A stretch of 7,916 bases of DNA. It comes from Nitrospinota bacterium. GTDB taxonomy: Bacteria > UBA8248. The notes beneath the pieces are model-generated. The model was not told the origin of the DNA. It searched no databases and saw nothing but the letters and a program-made list of their open reading frames with translations. Each line of letters opens with the position of its first letter. Position 1 is the stretch's first letter. The stretch covers positions 1-7,916 of the forward strand of contig JAPYQX010000130.1 of the NCBI GenBank assembly GCA_029937135.1, written 5' to 3'. This document shows positions 1 to 6,412 of this stretch, piece by piece. A program made the position numbers and the translations under genes.

Positions 1-12
1 GGAGAATTTTTC

Positions 13-1707
13 ATGGCACGAACCGGCTCGAGAGCGCTTCTGGACGCCCTCCGCGAGAACGGGACCGAGCATATTTTCGGAATTCCCGGCACGCTCACCC
101 TGCCTTTTTATGACGCCCTGATCGATTTTCCAATAGATCCCGTCGTCTCGCGACACGAGCAGGGCGCGGGTTTCGCCGCTGACGCCTACGCCAAGGTGTC
201 CGGGCGGACGGGAGTTGTCTTTACCGTACCCGGCCCGGGTGGAACCAACCTCGCCACGCCGCTTCAGTCGGCATTTGAGGACTCGGTGCCTATCGTCGCC
301 GTCACATCGGCCCTGGCCGATACCATGCGCGATAAGAGCGCCATCCACGATGTGGACATGGAGAACGCCCTGCGATCTTGCGTGAAAACCGTTCTCGTCC
401 CGGATTCCGTAGCGGGAATCCCCCCGGCGGTGGACGCCGCCTTCAAGTGGGCGGCGGCCGGGCGGCCGGGCCCGGTTCAGGTGGTGGTGAAATCGAACCT
501 CCTTCGGGAGGAGGAGGAGCGCGTGCTTCGCGCCCCCGAGTTTCCCTTGCCTGAAAATCCGTCCGCGCCGGATGAAGCCGGGCTGGACAAGGCCGTCGAT
601 GCCCTCCTCGCGGCGAAGCGCCTGGTCATCTATGCCGGATTCGGGGCCGTGGTCTCGGGCTGCGGGCGCGAGATTCAGCTCCTGGCCTCGAAGCTTGGCG
701 CCCCGGTCGTCACCTCGATCAAGGGCCGGGGAATCCTTTCGGAAAACGACCCGCTGAATTTCGGCGTCGCCACCTTCGAGGGATGCGAGGAGATGCTCTC
801 TGAGGCCGACCTCTGCCTCGCGGTGGGAACGGGATTCGGGCAGTTCGCCACCCAGTACTACCGGATTCCGATTCCCGAAAATCTGATTCAAATCGACATT
901 GACCCTGCCCGCCTCGGAAGGAACTATCCGGCGCGCCAGGGGATTCTGGCGGATGCTCATTCGGCGCTGACCGGTCTCCTCAAGCGTCTTGAGACGATAG
1001 ATGATCGCCCGCCGGGCGAGGGCCATTTCCGCGTCCGAACCTCGAAATCGGTTTACGCCGAGCGCCTCCGCGCCTATATCGACCAGCCCGCCGCTCCTCC
1101 CTTCGACGGTCTCTTCGTCATGAAAACGATTCGGGACGCTTTTTCCCCCGACACGATCTTCGTCTCGGACAGCTCGGCCACCCAGAGCTGGCTCATGGAG
1201 CAGGCTTTCGAGATTCATCGTCCGAGGAGCGTGCTTCTCTCCGAGGCCTATCAGTCGATGGGCTATGCCGTCCCCGCCGGCTACGGGGCGAAACTCGGGG
1301 CGCCGGAGCGGCCCGTCTGCGTCATCGTCGGGGACGGGAGCTTCGTCATGGCGTGCGGGGAGCTGGCGACGGCGGTTTCTCTCGGGATCGATCTGACCTA
1401 TGTCGTTTTCAACGACGGGCATTACGGTGCGCTGCGCCATTCGCAAAAGCATGTCTACGGGGAGCGCTACATCGGTACCAAGATCAACAGCCCCGACTTC
1501 GCCGCGCTTGCCGCCGCGTTCGGCGCGAAGGGGCACCGCGTTGGCTCGGGTGGTGAACTGGCCAATGCCCTCTCGGCCGCGCGGGCCGGGGGAGGGGTGC
1601 ATGTCATCGATTGTCCAATGGACAAGGATGCCCTGTCCTCGCGCTGGCGGCGCACCGTGAAAACCTTCGCCGCCGACCCCGGCTCATCCGAGAAGGCTGC
1701 AAAATAG
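13..1707 (+). CDS. Thiamine-diphosphate-dependent enzyme, acetolactate synthase-like (substrate unknown)
   Basis: This is a complete 564-residue protein of the ThDP-dependent decarboxylase/carboligase superfamily (acetolactate synthase, benzoylformate decarboxylase, sulfoacetaldehyde acetyltransferase and relatives), presumably cytosolic. The N-terminal PYR domain (about 1-165) has FGIPG at 22-26 and RHEQGAG with the cofactor-activating glutamate at E49. A central Rossmann-like domain follows (about 190-320; IDIDPARLG). The C-terminal PP domain has GDGS at 440-443 and ND at 467-468, which form the Mg/diphosphate-binding motif with normal spacing. Length is normal for the family. The ATG has GGAGA seven bases upstream, at the window edge, so its promoter and upstream neighbours are not visible. 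No ilvN-like regulatory subunit follows, and the next genes are on the opposite strand. This argues against, but does not exclude, the branched-chain biosynthetic enzyme. The family assignment is secure; the substrate cannot be read from the sequence. Confidence 0.93.
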   Translation: MARTGSRALLDALRENGTEHIFGIPGTLTLPFYDALIDFPIDPVVSRHEQGAGFAADAYAKVSGRTGVVFTVPGPGGTNLATPLQSAFEDSVPIVAVTSALADTMRDKSAIHDVDMENALRSCVKTVLVPDSVAGIPPAVDAAFKWAAAGRPGPVQVVVKSNLLREEEERVLRAPEFPLPENPSAPDEAGLDKAVDALLAAKRLVIYAGFGAVVSGCGREIQLLASKLGAPVVTSIKGRGILSENDPLNFGVATFEGCEEMLSEADLCLAVGTGFGQFATQYYRIPIPENLIQIDIDPARLGRNYPARQGILADAHSALTGLLKRLETIDDRPPGEGHFRVRTSKSVYAERLRAYIDQPAAPPFDGLFVMKTIRDAFSPDTIFVSDSSATQSWLMEQAFEIHRPRSVLLSEAYQSMGYAVPAGYGAKLGAPERPVCVIVGDGSFVMACGELATAVSLGIDLTYVVFNDGHYGALRHSQKHVYGERYIGTKINSPDFAALAAAFGAKGHRVGSGGELANALSAARAGGGVHVIDCPMDKDALSSRWRRTVKTFAADPGSSEKAAK

Positions 1708-1742
1708 ATCCCACGAAGTTGAGAACGGAAAAAGGGCGCGGT

Positions 1743-2297
1743 CTAATTTTCAAGCTGCCGAATTGAAAGGCGCGCCTCGGGCGGTGTCCCCTTGAGAGAG
1801 TGGAACAGGAGGGCGTAGGCGTTTCCGCCCGTCGTGAACCGCCAGGTCTGGCCCGGCTGGAGCGCCCGGCTCCGGTTGGAGGTCTCCCCGCCGCCGATTT
1901 CGGCAATTCGGATTCGCGCCCGCCCGCCGTCCAGCCGGGAGAGGGTGATGAATACGCGGCCGGGAAGGATTTCAACGGCCTCGCCCAGTGGAAAACCGCG
2001 TTCCTCGATCATCAGCGCGGGCACCGGTGTGGATTTCTCCGGGGGCGTTTTCCCGAGCCGGAGCTTCAGGGCGGCGGCCTGTTTTTCAATCTTACTGTTG
2101 GAAGCCCGTAATTTCACGCTCCGGGCCGAGAGAAGGCGGACCTGACCCCTCAGAAGTTTGATATCGGCGGCGTGTCTTGCTCCGGTAGTGAAAAACACCA
2201 TGCCGGCGGCGAGGGCCACCGCCGCGGCCGCCGAGAGCGACCAGGTGATGAGCGTTCTTCTGGAGTAGTAGACGGTCGCCGCGTTTTTCAAGTCCAT
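1743..2297 (-). CDS. Hypothetical membrane-anchored coiled-coil protein
   Basis: I do not recognise this 184-residue protein. It has a short N-terminal tail with RR at 13-14, one hydrophobic segment at about 16-38 (Ala/Val/Leu/Phe-rich), then a Leu/Lys/Arg/Ala helical stretch at about 45-82 that looks like a coiled coil. A Pro-rich linker follows, and then a C-terminal region of about 90 residues with a predicted beta-like pattern. The expected topology is a short cytoplasmic N-terminus, a single membrane anchor and a periplasmic coiled coil plus globular domain. That layout resembles FtsL/DivIC or pilus-assembly PilN-type proteins, but I see no diagnostic motif for either. The ATG has GGGGA four bases upstream. 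The gene begins 15 bases after the stop of the basic minus-strand protein and is probably co-transcribed with it. It ends 35 bases from the convergent ThDP gene. No terminator hairpin is visible between them. Confidence 0.75.
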   Translation of the reverse strand: MDLKNAATVYYSRRTLITWSLSAAAAVALAAGMVFFTTGARHAADIKLLRGQVRLLSARSVKLRASNSKIEKQAAALKLRLGKTPPEKSTPVPALMIEERGFPLGEAVEILPGRVFITLSRLDGGRARIRIAEIGGGETSNRSRALQPGQTWRFTTGGNAYALLFHSLKGTPPEARLSIRQLEN

Positions 2298-2312
2298 TAT
2301 TTCCCCAAAAAT

Positions 2313-2807
2313 TTATTTGCCGCGCCGGAGGCGGCGGGCTCTCAACCGCTTCTCAGACCTCTCCTCGCCCGAATAATAGCGCACCCAGCGGCTTCGGGTG
2401 GGACGCGGCCAAGGCCGGGAGGTCTTGTAGCGTTCAATTCGCCCGGTGGCTCCGAGAGAGGCCCCGGCGGTCCCGAGAGCCTCCCCACCGGTCGAAACCC
2501 GGACCATCCCCGCGTAGCGCGATCTGTAGAAGCCAAGGGCGCGCTGGCGCGCCCTGAGAACGCGCCATTTCTCAAGGGGGAGGCGGCGGGTGCTCTGCGG
2601 GGAGGCGATCACGGCGAACGGGCGAATCCGCTCGAGGCAGCTCAGGACACCTTTGTCTCTCAACATCCGCTCGGGAATCCTCACAAGGTCGAATTTGCCT
2701 TTTGGCAATTTACTGGCTCTGATGCGGCGGCCGGCGTTCATAAACATGAGCCACCGGGCCCGCCCGTGTTCGAGTTTGAAAGCGAAATGCTTTCCGTCCC
2801 ACTTCAT
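2313..2807 (-). CDS. Hypothetical highly basic protein (start uncertain)
   Basis: This is a 164-residue protein counted from the first ATG in frame, of no family I recognise. The N-terminal third (WDGKHFAFKLEHGRARWLMF) reads like beta-strand structure. The C-terminal half is strongly Arg/Lys-rich and ends in a dense basic tail, suggesting contact with nucleic acid or anionic lipid. Third codon positions are the most GC-rich on this strand, which supports coding here rather than on the opposite strand. The ATG has no Shine-Dalgarno, and the frame stays open upstream to a stop at 2985-2987 with similar codon composition. The real N-terminus may therefore lie up to 59 codons further upstream, but no ATG, GTG or TTG occurs there. 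It is the first gene of a likely two-gene operon with the downstream coiled-coil protein. Coding is likely; the boundaries and function are not settled. Confidence 0.55.
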   Translation of the reverse strand: MKWDGKHFAFKLEHGRARWLMFMNAGRRIRASKLPKGKFDLVRIPERMLRDKGVLSCLERIRPFAVIASPQSTRRLPLEKWRVLRARQRALGFYRSRYAGMVRVSTGGEALGTAGASLGATGRIERYKTSRPWPRPTRSRWVRYYSGEERSEKRLRARRLRRGK

Positions 2808-3129
2808 GAGCGAAAGGCGGGCCTTGTCTGCTCCGGTTGTCCAGAGGACGGCTGGGCCGCTTCCCGTGACGAGGCCGCCAGCCGCGTCGGGGTGATCTCC
2901 GGGTGCGCCGCCGCCCGTGACGCGGTTACTGGCCTCGGCGGGGCCGCCGGCCGGAGAGAGCGAGCGAATCCTGTGCGTGGCGAATTACTACTCAAGCGGC
3001 AATTCTGCCAGAGTATACTGTCTCTTCCTGGCGGCTACATCGGGTGTTTTCAGGCTAAAATCATTCGTCCCTTCATGTTTTTACTGAAATGCAATCCACT
3101 CAACAATACCCCCGATGATTCTAGTCGTT

Positions 3130-3162
3130 AAATGATCCGAATTTTCAGCCTCCAGATCATTT
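3130..3162. repeat. Inverted repeat, 8-bp perfect arms
   Basis: The arms are AAATGATC (3130-3137) and GATCATTT (3155-3162), separated by 17 bases. The arms are AT-rich and no T-tract follows, so an intrinsic terminator is unlikely. The centre-to-centre spacing is 25 bases, which is compatible with a dimeric regulator or a weak RNA hairpin. Either role is inference. Confidence 0.45.
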
Positions 3163-3169
3163 TCGCCCG

Positions 3170-3230
3170 CCGGATGGCCGGTTGAGGGTGTCACCGTTTT
3201 TTTCCGGGTGGGCCGGATGCCGGTTGAGGG
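3170..3230. repeat. Direct repeat pair upstream of aspS
   Basis: CCGGATGGCCGGTTGAGGG (3170-3188) recurs as CCGGATGCCGGTTGAGGG (3213-3230). The two copies are identical apart from one missing G, and their starts lie 43 bases apart (about four helical turns). The second copy contains the TTGAGG that fits as the aspS -35 box. A duplicated regulator site or a small local duplication would both explain it. Confidence 0.6.
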
Positions 3231-3252
3231 CCTTTTTGGGCCGTGATAGGCT
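3224..3252 (+). promoter_or_regulatory. Candidate aspS-era promoter (extended -10)
   Basis: A TTGAGG -35-like box (3224-3229) is followed by exactly 17 bases and then TAGGCT (3247-3252). TAGGCT keeps the three most conserved -10 bases (T, A and final T) and is preceded by TG at the extended -10 position (3244-3245). The predicted start near 3259 gives a leader of about 110 bases before the aspS TTG. The -35 lies within the second direct-repeat copy, so a protein bound there could regulate it. Confidence 0.4.
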
Positions 3253-3356
3253 CGCGCCCCGATGAGCGGGGGCGGCGAGTCAGTGGTTTTGTGCCCTGTG
3301 ATTTCAGGCGGACCGGGGATTTTTCGTTGTTTTCCGTTATTTTATTGTAATTTTCT

Positions 3357-3372
3357 AGGAGTTGGAGGCTTG
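3357..3372 (+). promoter_or_regulatory. Ribosome binding site and TTG start of aspS
   Basis: AGGAG at 3357-3361 lies eight bases before TTG 3370-3372. The upstream in-frame ATG at 3262 has no Shine-Dalgarno and would add 36 residues with no resemblance to AspRS. The later GTG at 3388 also lacks a ribosome site. The TTG is therefore the best-supported start. Confidence 0.8.
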
Positions 3373-5160
3373 AGCACTCTTCTCGATGTGGGCCGGACAC
3401 ACAACTGCGGGGAGCTTCGCACAACCGAAGAGGGGAGCGAAGTCGTCCTCATGGGCTGGGCCCATACGAACCGCGACCACGGCGGCCTGATATTCATCGA
3501 CCTGCGCGACCGCTACGGCCTCACCCAGGTCGTGGCGGACCCCTCCTATAGCGAGGAGGCGCACCAGCTGGCCGACCGGGTCCGGCCGGAGTGGGTGCTT
3601 GCCCTCAAGGGTAAGGTCATCGCCCGGCCCGATGGGATGGCCAACCCGAACCTGGCGACGGGTGGGATCGAGATCCGGATTACGGAACTCGAGGTTCTGA
3701 GCGAGGCCAAGACGCCGCCGTTTCCGATTGACGATGATTCCTCCGCCGGGGAGACCACCCGGCTCGAGTACCGCTACCTGGATTTGAGGCGCTCCTCGCT
3801 TCGCGAGAATTTTCTCCTCCGCCACCGGGCGACCCAGACCATCCGGAACTACCTGACCGAAAATGATTTTGTCGATATCGAGACTCCAGTCCTGACGCGA
3901 AGCACCCCCGAGGGCGCGCGCGATTACCTCGTCCCCAGCCGGGTCCAGCGCGGCTCGTTTTTCGCGCTCCCGCAAAGCCCCCAGATGTTCAAGCAGATTC
4001 TCATGGTCGCCGGCTTCGACCGCTACTATCAGATCGTCAAATGTTTCCGCGACGAGGATCTTCGCGCTGACAGGCAACCGGAATTCACCCAGATCGACAT
4101 CGAAACCTCGTTCATGAACCGCGAATCCTTTTTCGGGTTGATGGAGGGGTTGATGGCCGCTATCTGGAAGAAAACGCTGGGCCTGGAGCTCCCGCTTCCC
4201 TTCGCGCGGGTTCCCTACGACGAGGCCATTGAGCGATACGGAACCGACCGGCCGGACCGCCGCTTTGGAATGGAGTTGGCCACGATCTCCGACATTGCCG
4301 ATGCGAGCGGGTTCAAGGTGTTCAAGGGAGCGATTGAAAAGGGAGGCGTCGCGCGGGCGATGGCGGGCCCCGGCATGGCCTCGGCCTCGAGAAAAGAGAT
4401 CGAGGACATCATCGCGCGCGCGATTGAACTGGGCGCGGGCGGCCTCGCCTGGGTCAAGCGCACCGAAAAGGGTTATGAGTCGAATATCGCCAAATTCTTC
4501 GGCGAGGGTCAGCTCGAGGAGATCGGCGCCCGTGCGGGGGCCGAGGTGGGCGATTTGTTGATGATGGTGGCGGACAAACCCGAGGTGAGCGCGGCGGTGC
4601 TGGGCCAGCTGAGGCAGGAAATCGCCGCCCGGATCGGCCTGCTCGACGGCCCGGATAAAAAATTCAATTTTTGCTGGGTGGTTGATTTCCCGCTCCTCGA
4701 GTGGAACGAGGAGGAGGGCCGTCACTTCGCCCTTCACCATCCTTTCACGGCGCCTGTTCCCGAGGATATTCCGCTGTTCGATACCGAGCCGACCCGAATC
4801 AGGGCGCTGGCCTACGATCTGGTCCTCAACGGCCTTGAGATAGGAGGCGGCAGCACGCGGATTCACCAAAGAGAGGTTCAGCGGAGGATGTTCGAGGCCC
4901 TGGGCATGGACGACGAGGAGGCGGCGCGGCGCTTTGGTTTCTTCATGGAGGCGCTCTCCTACGGAACGCCTCCCCACGGCGGCATCGCCTTCGGGCTCGA
5001 CCGCATTGTCATGCTCCTGACGGGCTCTCCCTCGATACGCGACGTTATCGCCTTTCCCAAGACGCAGCGGGCGGTCTGTCTCATGACGGGCGCCCCCTCC
5101 GGTGTGGATGAGGCCCAGCTCCGCGAACTCGGCATCCGAGGGGCGCAGCCGCCCCGCTGA
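3370..5160 (+). CDS. aspS: Aspartyl-tRNA synthetase, bacterial type, probably non-discriminating
   Basis: This enzyme charges tRNA with aspartate in the cytosol (class IIb synthetase). From the TTG start it is 596 residues, the usual length for bacterial AspRS. The N-terminal OB-fold anticodon-binding domain covers about 1-105. Motif 1 lies in the region around ETPVLTRSTPEGARDYL. Motif 2 (FRDEDLRADRQPEFTQID) begins at 226. A bacterial GAD insertion occupies about 310-420, and motif 3 (GLDR) is at 542-545. In the OB fold the sequence is RDHGGLIFIDLRD, with histidine at residue 37. Family knowledge links His at this position to non-discriminating AspRS, which also makes Asp-tRNA(Asn) for GatCAB, whereas E. 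coli has Leu (RDLGSLIF). The era GTG starts 9 bases after the stop, so the two genes are probably co-transcribed. Identity is certain; non-discriminating behaviour is inferred. Confidence 0.98.
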   Translation: MSTLLDVGRTHNCGELRTTEEGSEVVLMGWAHTNRDHGGLIFIDLRDRYGLTQVVADPSYSEEAHQLADRVRPEWVLALKGKVIARPDGMANPNLATGGIEIRITELEVLSEAKTPPFPIDDDSSAGETTRLEYRYLDLRRSSLRENFLLRHRATQTIRNYLTENDFVDIETPVLTRSTPEGARDYLVPSRVQRGSFFALPQSPQMFKQILMVAGFDRYYQIVKCFRDEDLRADRQPEFTQIDIETSFMNRESFFGLMEGLMAAIWKKTLGLELPLPFARVPYDEAIERYGTDRPDRRFGMELATISDIADASGFKVFKGAIEKGGVARAMAGPGMASASRKEIEDIIARAIELGAGGLAWVKRTEKGYESNIAKFFGEGQLEEIGARAGAEVGDLLMMVADKPEVSAAVLGQLRQEIAARIGLLDGPDKKFNFCWVVDFPLLEWNEEEGRHFALHHPFTAPVPEDIPLFDTEPTRIRALAYDLVLNGLEIGGGSTRIHQREVQRRMFEALGMDDEEAARRFGFFMEALSYGTPPHGGIAFGLDRIVMLLTGSPSIRDVIAFPKTQRAVCLMTGAPSGVDEAQLRELGIRGAQPPR

Positions 5161-5172
5161 GGTGATTCGGTG
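5159..5172 (+). promoter_or_regulatory. Ribosome binding site and GTG start of era
   Basis: GAGGTGAT (5159-5166) is an eight-base match to the complement of the canonical 16S 3' tail and overlaps the aspS stop codon. The GAGG core ends seven bases before GTG 5170. No other start codon occurs in frame before the G1 motif, so this start is well supported. The overlap suggests translational coupling with aspS. Confidence 0.8.
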
Positions 5173-6168
5173 GCCAACAAGAAAAAACGCCCGGCGAATC
5201 GAAAGGGAAATGCCGGCGTTGGGAGCATCTTTTCCGGCGGGAGTGAAGCCCCGGCCGTTCCGGCCGACCCGCCCGTACCAGACGGTCACCGCTCGGGTTT
5301 CGTAGCCATCGTCGGCCGTCCGAACACTGGAAAATCCACCCTCCTGAACCGCATCCTTGACCAAAAACTCGCCATCATCACCCACAAGCCTGGAACCACG
5401 CGCCGTCGCCTTCTGGGCATCTACAACCGCCCTGCAGCGCAGATGATTTTTGTCGATACGCCGGGTATCGAGCGGCCCTCCTCGAAGCTGGGCCATTTTC
5501 TTCTCGAGGAGGCGAAGGCCGCCGTTTCCGGGGTGGACGTTATTCTTTTCATGACGGACGGACGCGACGAGAGGGCCGACCTTCAGGCTCTGGAATTGCT
5601 CGATAACGCGGAGACCCCCTTGATTTTTGTCCTCAACAAGGTGGATCTCATCAAGGACAAAACAACGCTGCTCCCGCTGTTCGAGCGTTATTCCCGGGTA
5701 GGCCGCTTCAAGGAATATTTCCCGATCTCGGCCCTGAAGGGAGAGAACGTGGACCGGATGCTTTCCATGCTCCTGGAGCTTCTCCCCGCGGGGCCGCGCT
5801 ATTTTCCGCCGGGTACGGTCACGGACACCCCGGAGCGGGTCCTGGCCGCAGAGTTTATCCGCGAGCAGGTTTTCCGGCAGCTTCACCGCGAGGTTCCCTA
5901 CGCCGTAGCGGTCCAGGTGACGGAGATGGAGCGCGACCCGAAATCGGACCACCTTCGCATCGAAGCCGTGATTTACGTCGAGCGGAAGAGCCAGCGAGGA
6001 ATCGTGATTGGAAAGGGCGCGAGCCGCCTCAAGCAGATAGGACAAAACGCCCGGCTGGAAATCGAACGGAGGTTGGGCGAGCAGGTTTTCCTGGGGCTCA
6101 TCGTCCGGGTGAAACCGAATTGGCGCCAGAGGGACGCGGCGCTGCACGATCTCGAATTCAATAACTAA
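5170..6168 (+). CDS. era: GTPase Era, 16S rRNA / 30S maturation factor
   Basis: Era is an essential-type GTPase that binds the 3' end of 16S rRNA and helps complete the 30S subunit. The 332-residue protein has G1 GRPNTGKS at 49-56, G2 around KPGTTRRRLLGI, G3 DTPG at 96-99, G4 NKVD at 156-159 and G5 SALK at 187-190. The C-terminal KH domain includes VIYVERKSQRGIVIGKGAS. Compared with E. coli Era (about 300 residues), it carries roughly 34 extra N-terminal residues, Lys/Arg-rich and then Pro/Ala-rich, probably disordered. The KH GXXG loop reads G281-K-G-A284, so its last glycine is replaced by alanine. The gene lies directly behind aspS. It converges with rpsU, whose product also sits near the 16S 3' end on the 30S subunit. 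Identity is secure; the effect of the alanine is unknown. Confidence 0.97.
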   Translation: MANKKKRPANRKGNAGVGSIFSGGSEAPAVPADPPVPDGHRSGFVAIVGRPNTGKSTLLNRILDQKLAIITHKPGTTRRRLLGIYNRPAAQMIFVDTPGIERPSSKLGHFLLEEAKAAVSGVDVILFMTDGRDERADLQALELLDNAETPLIFVLNKVDLIKDKTTLLPLFERYSRVGRFKEYFPISALKGENVDRMLSMLLELLPAGPRYFPPGTVTDTPERVLAAEFIREQVFRQLHREVPYAVAVQVTEMERDPKSDHLRIEAVIYVERKSQRGIVIGKGASRLKQIGQNARLEIERRLGEQVFLGLIVRVKPNWRQRDAALHDLEFNN

Positions 6169-6212
6169 CAAGGAGGGAAAAAAGGGGAACCGTTGATGGC
6201 GGGAGGTGCCGC

Positions 6213-6401
6213 TTATCGGCGCTGGGCTCTGATCCTCTTTTTCCGAGCGGCCAACATTTTTCTTTTGCGTTTGACGCTGGGTTTTTCGTAGTACTCTCTT
6301 TTTTTAATTTCGGTGAGAATTCCCGACTTTTCGCACTGTTTCTTGAACTGTTTCAGCGCCTTGTCGATGGATTCTCCCTCGTGTACCTTCACTCCTGGCA
6401 T
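6213..6401 (-). CDS. rpsU: 30S ribosomal protein bS21
   Basis: This is a 62-residue, strongly basic protein beginning MPGVKVHEGESIDKAL. It has the bS21 hallmarks: the FKKQCEKSG segment, KKREYYEKPSVKRKRK, and an Arg/Lys-rich C-terminus. bS21 binds the 30S platform near the 16S 3' end and assists initiation. The ATG at 6399-6401 was chosen because family members start with MPGVKV. An in-frame TTG three codons upstream (6408-6410) sits only three bases from the Shine-Dalgarno, whereas the ATG lies twelve bases from it, so the TTG is not excluded. The gene is on its own on the minus strand between era and recO, rather than next to dnaG and rpoD as in enterobacteria. A sigma70-like promoter lies upstream. 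No convincing terminator follows; there is only a 4-bp hairpin and a T6 run 15 bases further on. Confidence 0.95.
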   Translation of the reverse strand: MPGVKVHEGESIDKALKQFKKQCEKSGILTEIKKREYYEKPSVKRKRKMLAARKKRIRAQRR

Positions 6402-6412
6402 ATGCGGCAATT

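Larger units (their letters stand above)
2808..3369. other. Divergent region between the minus-strand hypothetical operon and aspS
   Basis: No gene is called confidently here. Bases 2808-2984 are an open continuation of the minus-strand hypothetical frame. Bases 2804-2995 also hold an alternative 63-codon minus-strand frame starting with TTG and ending in an ATGA overlap with the downstream ATG. It is Ala/Pro/Ser-rich, lacks a ribosome site and is not convincing. Bases 3000-3165 are AT-richer than the flanks and contain the palindrome AGTATACT (3012-3019), which gives a TATACT -10-like box on either strand but has no good -35 partner. The remainder holds the inverted repeat, the direct repeat, the aspS promoter candidate and a leader of about 110 bases, each listed separately. 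I see no tRNA or recognisable riboswitch or T-box. Confidence 0.6.

Noticed and set aside
2804..2995. 63-codon minus-strand frame with ATGA overlap to the basic protein
   Set aside because: It has a TTG start without ribosome site and an Ala/Pro/Ser-rich composition. Its third-position GC is lower than that of the frame continuous with the downstream gene. Kept only as part of the start-site puzzle.
3012..3019. AGTATACT palindrome as a -10 box for the minus-strand operon
   Set aside because: TATACT is a good -10 match, but no -35 or extended -10 accompanies it on either strand.
2172..3131. Plus-strand 319-codon open frame over the minus-strand hypothetical genes
   Set aside because: It is low-complexity Gly/Arg/Pro/Glu sequence in exact antisense register. 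GC by codon position favours the minus strand, where a membrane anchor and coiled coil are visible.
3231..3246. GGCC-T5-GGGCC as an attenuator hairpin before aspS
   Set aside because: The arms are only four bases and self-complementary, and the sequence fits better as the spacer of the aspS promoter.
3355..6171. Very long minus-strand open frame (938 codons) opposite aspS and era
   Set aside because: It is the mirror of two unmistakable genes. Its product shows no recognisable domain, and long antisense frames are expected opposite GC-rich codons.
6178..6212. Possible rpsU terminator on the minus strand
   Set aside because: GCGG/CCGC makes only a 4-bp stem, and the T6 run comes 15 bases later, not directly after the hairpin.
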